64,000 nucleotides of DNA. It comes from CAVYXZ01 sp965223835. Its GTDB lineage: Bacteria > Chloroflexota > Anaerolineae > Aggregatilineales > Phototrophicaceae. The number at the start of each line of letters is the position of its first letter. The first letter of the stretch is position 1. Under the pieces are notes generated by a model. The model saw nothing but the letters and a program-made list of their open reading frames with translations, was not told the DNA's origin and ran no database searches. Shown one piece after another: positions 59,491 through 64,000 of the stretch. Location of the stretch: the NCBI GenBank assembly GCA_965223835.1, contig CBDCXQ010000001.1:2914001-2978000 (forward strand). The letters are read 5' to 3'. The position numbers were made by a program, and so were the translations under genes.

Positions 59491-60387
59491 CTAGCGGTTT
59501 CGCGTTTTTTCCTTGCGTTTTTTCGACTTCTTCCCATTCACACTGCCATTCGTTGCTGCAGTTGCTGTGGGTTTTTCGCGCTCCGTCGACTTCTGCGGGG
59601 CCTCTTTCTCATTTTCAGCGTCGTCACTGCCGCGCCCAATGAGTTTACGCAAGTCAAGTTTGGACTGCCCCATCAAACTATACTGGACAATCCCGATAAC
59701 ATTCGAAATCACAAAATAGATTGACAAACCAACTGAGAATGACAATGAGAAAAATCCAAACATTAACGGCATAATCGTCGTCATAGATTGAGTCATTGCC
59801 TGGGCCTGATTGGGACGACCATCATCATTGTCAGATGGTGGCGGCGCCGCCGGTACAGTCAATTTAGATTGCGCCCAGGTTGTTACTAATACCAGGAGTG
59901 GCAACGCCAGTGCCCAGGTTGGATTGGCCGTCGGCGGTTTACTCAAGTCCATACCCAACCACATATTATTCAGTGGAACGAGATGATCCAGGCCGGGCAA
60001 CAAAAAACGCCCTGACAGATCAATCAGTTGGAACGGACTGGCCGCCAGCGTAAAGATAATTGCTTGATACAGGCCAATCAAAATCGGGAACTGGATAAGC
60101 AGTGGAAAACAACCACCGAACGGGTTGACCCCATGCTCTTTGTATAGCGCCATCTGCTCCTGGGCGAGTTTTTCCCGGTCATTCTTATGCTTTTCCTGGA
60201 GTTTTTTCAACTCCGGCTGAAGGGCTTGCATCGCCTTTGAAGAGCGTTGCTGCTGAGCCGTCAGCGGGAGAATAGCCACCCGAATGAGCACCGTGAATAC
60301 GACAATCGCCAGGACAACATTCTCGCCCAAAACCGAATAAAGTAGGGTGAGCAGGGTGATAAAAGGGTTGAGGATTAAATCCCACAT
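59491..60387 (-). CDS. yidC: membrane protein insertase YidC/Oxa1
   Basis: 298 residues, the short Gram-positive-like form without the large periplasmic domain. Helices include NPFITLLTLLYSVLGENVVL and VVFTVLIRVAILPLTAQQQR, with the hydrophilic-groove Arg, then the cytoplasmic QRSSKAMQALQPELKKLQEK hairpin, GGCFPLLIQFPILIGLYQAI and SVGLSIYFVISNVIGIVQYS. The tail is strongly basic (GKKSKKRKEKTRNR) and can contact ribosomes. No lipobox signal peptide is evident. 62 bases before jag. Confidence 0.96.
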   Translation of the reverse strand: MWDLILNPFITLLTLLYSVLGENVVLAIVVFTVLIRVAILPLTAQQQRSSKAMQALQPELKKLQEKHKNDREKLAQEQMALYKEHGVNPFGGCFPLLIQFPILIGLYQAIIFTLAASPFQLIDLSGRFLLPGLDHLVPLNNMWLGMDLSKPPTANPTWALALPLLVLVTTWAQSKLTVPAAPPPSDNDDGRPNQAQAMTQSMTTIMPLMFGFFSLSFSVGLSIYFVISNVIGIVQYSLMGQSKLDLRKLIGRGSDDAENEKEAPQKSTEREKPTATAATNGSVNGKKSKKRKEKTRNR

Positions 60388-60416
60388 TTGTTAATTAGCT
60401 CCTATTTCTGCCCTGC

Positions 60417-61589
60417 TTAACGTGCATATGTCCAGGTGCGTTCGCCATTCTGTAAAGTAAAGGCGACCAACGCCTCGCCATCGGTTGGCGTCGCGACAAT
60501 GAGGTAAGGTTCGGGAATATCAACCGTTTCACTGGGTTCGATCAACAGTAAGTCTGACAATACTTCGCCAGCCACATCACGAGAAAAGAATGTACTCCCA
60601 TCTTCCTGATCTAACCAGTATACCTTTTGATCACGCCCCCCAACCACGACATACTCATCTGCAACCAGCGGTGTTGTGCGAATTGCCCGTTCAGATGGCT
60701 GCGTTCGCCAGACCTGCTCGAATCCGTCACCGGTTATCTCCAGTGCATAGACGGTACCGCCCATATCAGCAGCATATAACACACCCTCTGCGATCGTCGG
60801 CGAACCCCAGACCCAATCATCAGTTTCATGTTCGGCCACAATTTCACCATCAAGCGAAATTTGGAAAATACGCCGGTCGAAGGTGCCAAGATATAGATGA
60901 TTATCATAGAATACCGGAGCTTCCGGTGCCGCGCCACCCAGATCCAGCCGCCACAATTCTTCACCATCGTCAGCGTTTATTGCATAGAGAAAATGATCGA
61001 GTGACGTGAAGTAAACAACACCGTCAATCACCAGAGGCGAGGACCAAACAGCCTGATCCGTCGCGACACGCCAGCGTTCATTTTGGCCGCTGGCATCATA
61101 CGCGATCAGATTCCGCTCGCTGATCCCGACAAGCAATAAATCGTCGGCAATAACCGGCGTGGCAATAACCTGGCCGGGCAATTCAATCCCATCAGCATTG
61201 TTCGAACGGGCAGTTGGTAAATCGACTTCATATAAGCGTTGATTGTAGGCCGCAACCAACAATGTGTTGCCATCTATTTGAAGCGGGTTCGAGTAAAATT
61301 GGCTGGCATTGTTGCCTTCTCCACCCCGAAATTCCCAGATACGGGCATTGCCATCGTCATCCAGCCGCACTTCACCGTCGGCATTACGCAATTTGACCGG
61401 CGTACCGTCATCAGGATTAACCATGACAATTCGATCTTTGTAGGCCAAAACGATATTTTGGGCATCGCCAACGATACTCAACGCCGGCCACGATGCCTCC
61501 TGGCGAATCGGGACACAGGCCACACTTACCGTTGCAAGTATAGCAATCAAAAAAAGGCGACGACGTGCCACCATCTTCAAGATATTCAA
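60417..61589 (-). CDS. lipoprotein with PQQ-like (BamB-type) beta-propeller
   Basis: About 390 residues from TTG at 61589 (AGGAG 7 bases upstream, overlapping the yidD end); ATG at 61574 is the alternative. Lipoprotein signal RRRLFLIAILATVSVACVPI with the lipidated Cys. The mature part consists of repeated blades (LIGISERNLIAYDASGQNER, WSSPLVIDGVVYFTSLDHFL, FYDNHLYLGTFDRRIFQISL, GSPTIAEGVLYAADMGGTVY), each with the PQQ-propeller W/G-x-x-x-x pattern. It is a binding scaffold rather than a PQQ enzyme. Its insertion between yidD and yidC suggests a membrane-protein biogenesis or surface role by analogy with BamB; this is inference. Confidence 0.85.
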   Translation of the reverse strand: MNILKMVARRRLFLIAILATVSVACVPIRQEASWPALSIVGDAQNIVLAYKDRIVMVNPDDGTPVKLRNADGEVRLDDDGNARIWEFRGGEGNNASQFYSNPLQIDGNTLLVAAYNQRLYEVDLPTARSNNADGIELPGQVIATPVIADDLLLVGISERNLIAYDASGQNERWRVATDQAVWSSPLVIDGVVYFTSLDHFLYAINADDGEELWRLDLGGAAPEAPVFYDNHLYLGTFDRRIFQISLDGEIVAEHETDDWVWGSPTIAEGVLYAADMGGTVYALEITGDGFEQVWRTQPSERAIRTTPLVADEYVVVGGRDQKVYWLDQEDGSTFFSRDVAGEVLSDLLLIEPSETVDIPEPYLIVATPTDGEALVAFTLQNGERTWTYAR

Positions 61590-61593
61590 ACAA

Positions 61594-61815
61594 TTACTCC
61601 TCAAGATCAGGAACCGGGTCGTAGCCACCTGGATTCAGAGGGTGGCAGCGTGCAATCCGCTTCGCTCCCATCCAGCTACCCTGGATAAACCCATAACGTT
61701 CAATCGCCTCATAGGTATACGTTGAGCATGTCGGGTGAAAACGACAGCTTGATGGTAAGCTGGGCGAAATGAAACGCTTATAGAAACGAATCAAAGCTAA
61801 TGACACAACTCTCAC
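61594..61815 (-). CDS. yidD: membrane protein insertion efficiency factor
   Basis: 73 residues, full length. LIRFYKRFISPSLPSSCRFH followed by PTCSTYTYEAIERYGFIQGS and GAKRIARCHPLNPGGYDPVP: the three conserved Cys and the H-P-L-x-P-G-G-x-D-P-V-P ending define YidD. A small membrane-associated protein assisting YidC. It overlaps rnpA by 4 bases and precedes the lipoprotein gene. Confidence 0.97.
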   Translation of the reverse strand: MRVVSLALIRFYKRFISPSLPSSCRFHPTCSTYTYEAIERYGFIQGSWMGAKRIARCHPLNPGGYDPVPDLEE

Positions 61816-62165
61816 AGTAAATCGCTTTCCATACGCATTAAACCTGATTGATGAGCTAACTCTTGTATTATACGTTGGATCGTCGAATAGGGTTGCTCAA
61901 CAATCGCCGGTCGCGCAACGATCACAATGTCGTAACCAGGTTGTAACTGAGAATGGAGAGAGCGCATCGCTGCCCGTAATTGACGGCGCACACGATTGCG
62001 TGTTACGGCGTTACCCAGTCGCTTACTCGTAATGAAACCATAGCGATTATGGTCCAGGCCATTGATTACGACATTGAGCATCAAGGCTCGTTGCTGGTAA
62101 CGGCGGCCTGCCTGCCGGGCGCGCGCAAAATCAGTTGCCCGGCATAGGCGCAAATGCCGTTGCAC
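61812..62165 (-). CDS. rnpA: ribonuclease P protein component
   Basis: 117 residues starting at GTG 62165, which abuts the rpmH stop. Basic protein binding the RNase P RNA for 5' tRNA processing. The RNR motif is clear: GFITSKRLGNAVTRNRVRRQ, then LRAAMRSLHSQLQPGYDIVI with the conserved V-I-V-A-R-P strand. Overlaps yidD by 4 bases. Confidence 0.96.
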   Translation of the reverse strand: MQRHLRLCRATDFARARQAGRRYQQRALMLNVVINGLDHNRYGFITSKRLGNAVTRNRVRRQLRAAMRSLHSQLQPGYDIVIVARPAIVEQPYSTIQRIIQELAHQSGLMRMESDLL

Positions 62166-62342
62166 TCACGCGTTCCAATTCACCTTCTTTACATGATTAG
62201 GCGTTACGGTCAGTTGATGCCGACCCCGACGACGCCGGGCTTTAAGCACCCGCCGCCCATTTTTGGTGTGCATTCGCTTCCGAAAACCATGTACCCGTTT
62301 ACGTCGCCGAATTTTTGGTTGATATGTCCGCTTGGTTGACAT
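62166..62342 (-). CDS. rpmH: 50S ribosomal protein L34
   Basis: 58 residues: MSTKRTYQPKIRRRKRVHGF followed by RKRMHTKNGRRVLKARRRRG and RHQLTVTPNHVKKVNWNA. The first 45 residues match L34 closely. The C-terminal extension of about 13 residues (TVTPNHVKKVNWNA) is longer than the usual 44-46-residue protein. First gene of the rpmH-rnpA-yidD-lipoprotein-yidC-jag-pfkB-amidohydrolase string, behind its own promoter. dnaA is not on the other side; instead a large unknown gene diverges. Confidence 0.96.
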   Translation of the reverse strand: MSTKRTYQPKIRRRKRVHGFRKRMHTKNGRRVLKARRRRGRHQLTVTPNHVKKVNWNA

Positions 62343-62413
62343 TTATGACACCTCATAGCTGACAAGCAAACTGCTTTTATACAGTTTAATAGGCCAGAAT
62401 ATTTGAAGCGGCT

Positions 62414-62442
62414 AGTATACCTGACAGCCTAAAACCGGTCAA
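62414..62442 (-). promoter_or_regulatory. rpmH operon promoter
   Basis: Minus-strand TTGACC (62442-62437), 17-base spacer, TATACT (62419-62414), 72 bases before the rpmH ATG. A small leader hairpin (AAACTG/CAGTTT) follows. Confidence 0.8.
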
Positions 62443-62450
62443 CCCGACGC

Positions 62451-62479
62451 TTGAATGTACCGGGGGATTCAAGTATAAT
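62451..62479 (+). promoter_or_regulatory. promoter of the divergent large gene
   Basis: TTGAAT (62451-62456), 17-base spacer, TATAAT (62474-62479). Its -35 lies only 8 bases from the -35 of the rpmH promoter, so the two promoters are back-to-back. Confidence 0.75.
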
Positions 62480-62565
62480 TTCTTGTTGGAATAAACCCAG
62501 ATAACTTGATGTTTACTCCCCTCATCCTCAATTATTGCAACTAATTCGGAGGCGGATGATTTTCG

Positions 62566-64000
62566 ATGCCAGCTCAACAGTGGGCGCATAACTTTAAGAT
62601 CGTTCAGGATGATATTGATTTTTTGACCAGCCTGCTGCTGGAAAAGGAACAGCCCCTGACAACTGAAGTTCTGGCGCATATCCTCATCGAAGAACGGCTG
62701 GAACGAGAAGCCGCTGCATTGCAGGAACGTTTTAAGGATGCTCGTTTTTATAACCCGGCTGAGATCTATGAAATAGGTCAGCGAGTGATTTTTCCGATTT
62801 TCAATTATGCCTCGGCGCTCGTTAAAGATCAGCGTGATGGTTTCAACCCGGACTATGAAACGTTCAACGTTATCCAGGTCGAATTTGAAGACGAGGAAAT
62901 CATACCTGCGGTGCGTGAGTTCGCCTCGGCACTGACTGAGGCACATGCGCTCAGCCGTTCAGCCGATGACGAGGTTGATAATAACTTCCTCACCAGCAAT
63001 CTGTCGGCAGACGAGATTATGGCAGTGGCCGGTGATGACATCCTCTATACATTGGAAACCAGTTTATCCGAATCCGGCAGTCTTATTCAGGTTTCTGGAG
63101 TCTGGTTCCCAGAAGAACTTATGGTTGAGGTCAACGTCGGCCACACCCATTTAGCTGAAGCCATATTAGATATGAATGGTGGCGGCCCCCTGGCTACGAT
63201 CGACATCCTGGAAAATATTGGCGGCCTCGACAGCGGCTCATCATCATTGCAAGAATTTTCCCTAAACCATACCCTGAAGAATGACAACCGCTTTGATGAA
63301 GTCGGCCCAAAAGGTCAGGTGTTATGGTATCTCAACCGGCTGGAGCCGGCGGAAGTGCAGCATACGCCCCCATTGCTAAATTACCAGCCAATTGATTACG
63401 ACCCAACGCTGCTTGATGAAGAGCTGCTCGCGCTGGAACGGGAAATCAATGATGAGCTTTCCGAATTTACATACGAGCGGTCACCAGAAACCCAGGCCAG
63501 AGCCACAATCATTTACCCACACCGGCGTGCTGGTACCCTCCCACTGAATTTATCGTTACAAAATATTTTTCCCACCGAACAGCAAACGGAACGGGTTTTC
63601 GTTACCCTGATTGACGGTCAGGATGGAGAAAATTATCCAGGATGGGTAGTTCGTAAAGGTCATTATATCTTTGGCTTGAACAAATTCTATCGCAAACATC
63701 AATTGCCGATCGGCGTTCACCTCAACATCAGCATCGGCGATGATCTCAGTCAATTTGTCGTCAACTTTGACGCCTATCGTCCGCGAACGGAATGGGTCCG
63801 CATTGTTGTTCCCAAAAACGGCCAGATTACATTTGAGGATGCCAAACGCTCGATTGGGGCTGACTATGACGATCTCATGATTTTGGGTGCTGATGACCTG
63901 GACGCGCTCGATAATTTATTTAACACAGTCCAGCAACAACGCAAGCCGCTCACTTCAATCTTGCATAATATCCTGGTTGCGCTGGGACCACTAACGCCAC
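62566..64000 (+). CDS. large hypothetical protein, 5' part (runs off window)
   Basis: At least 478 codons, open to the window end. ATG at 62566 with GGAGG 13 bases upstream. Acidic, cytoplasmic-looking: no signal peptide or membrane helix in this part. The N-terminal helical segment (FKIVQDDIDFLTSLLLEKEQ; LTTEVLAHILIEERLEREAA) is followed by beta-rich modules. One is at about 210-260 (GSLIQVSGVWFPEELMVEVN); another at about 320-400 (ATIIYPHRRAGTLPLNLSLQ; FVTLIDGQDGENYPGWVVRK), which reads like a small beta-barrel. No family recognised. The long minus-strand open frame opposite it is a shadow. Confidence 0.8.
   Translation, partial: MPAQQWAHNFKIVQDDIDFLTSLLLEKEQPLTTEVLAHILIEERLEREAAALQERFKDARFYNPAEIYEIGQRVIFPIFNYASALVKDQRDGFNPDYETFNVIQVEFEDEEIIPAVREFASALTEAHALSRSADDEVDNNFLTSNLSADEIMAVAGDDILYTLETSLSESGSLIQVSGVWFPEELMVEVNVGHTHLAEAILDMNGGGPLATIDILENIGGLDSGSSSLQEFSLNHTLKNDNRFDEVGPKGQVLWYLNRLEPAEVQHTPPLLNYQPIDYDPTLLDEELLALEREINDELSEFTYERSPETQARATIIYPHRRAGTLPLNLSLQNIFPTEQQTERVFVTLIDGQDGENYPGWVVRKGHYIFGLNKFYRKHQLPIGVHLNISIGDDLSQFVVNFDAYRPRTEWVRIVVPKNGQITFEDAKRSIGADYDDLMILGADDLDALDNLFNTVQQQRKPLTSILHNILVALGPLTP

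Noticed and set aside
62343..62565. oriC / DnaA-box cluster beside rpmH
   Set aside because: No TTATCCACA-like boxes or AT-rich unwinding repeats are visible, and dnaA is not adjacent.
62386..62946. 186-codon minus-strand frame at the right end
   Set aside because: It lies opposite the real plus-strand gene starting at 62566 and covers both divergent promoters; no coding features.

Overview
The window looks like a chromosomal segment of a Chloroflexota bacterium, probably Anaerolineae-like. This is inferred from gene content, not from a marker search. Supporting signs are: a trp supra-operon under a tRNA-Trp T-box; a LexA box of the Gram-positive type (GAAC-N4-GTTC); tandem dynamin-like GTPases; tandem M29 aminopeptidases; LCP, SH3b and PQQ-propeller surface proteins; and base composition near 50% GC. 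No insertion sequence, prophage or CRISPR array is visible.

Region 1 (1-16.5 kb, minus strand) is an aromatic amino-acid island with two transcription units. The upstream unit starts at a near-consensus promoter and a tRNA-Trp T-box (16.16-16.45 kb). It reads trpE, histidine-phosphatase-like gene, trpG, nitrilase, trpD, trpC, B3/B4-domain gene, trpF, NUDIX, GNAT, DUF4268-type nuclease-like gene, trpB, glycosyltransferase-like gene, histidine phosphatase, trpA, ATP-grasp gene. The second unit (2.8 kb down to the window start) has its own consensus promoter and a leader peptide with consecutive Tyr and Phe codons followed by an intrinsic terminator. It then encodes AroH-type chorismate mutase, DAHP synthase, a GNAT, a Dabb protein and prephenate dehydrogenase (cut by the window). 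Trp is therefore sensed by uncharged tRNA, and Tyr/Phe apparently by ribosome stalling.

Region 2 (16.5-30.5 kb) holds a VapBC-like pair, an unknown gene, polX, an SH3b membrane protein, ligA, an RlmI-type rRNA methyltransferase, a secreted sugar-dehydrogenase-like propeller, a tyrosine-recombinase relative lacking its nucleophile, a universal stress protein, a lipoate ligase relative, an LCP protein and a VOC protein. Region 3 (29.5-33.9 kb) is an oxidative-stress locus: oxyR and katG are divergent around a clear OxyR operator, followed by an aquaporin.

Region 4 (33.9-46 kb) holds aspS, membrane proteins, uvrB behind a LexA box, and a YkgJ-type protein. It also holds a two-tRNA operon whose initiator tRNA-fMet gene is interrupted directly before the anticodon by a 286-nt group I (IC3-like) intron. 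An HTH protein with a LAGLIDADG-like motif lies just downstream. lysA and a triple-GAF adenylate cyclase follow.

Region 5 (46-64 kb) holds two tandem bacterial dynamins, MgtC, a histone-deacetylase-like enzyme, an AAA ATPase, two M29 aminopeptidases, tpx, and the conserved rpmH-rnpA-yidD-yidC-jag cluster. That cluster carries an inserted lipoprotein and a pfkB/amidohydrolase tail. A long unknown gene diverges from rpmH and runs off the window end.
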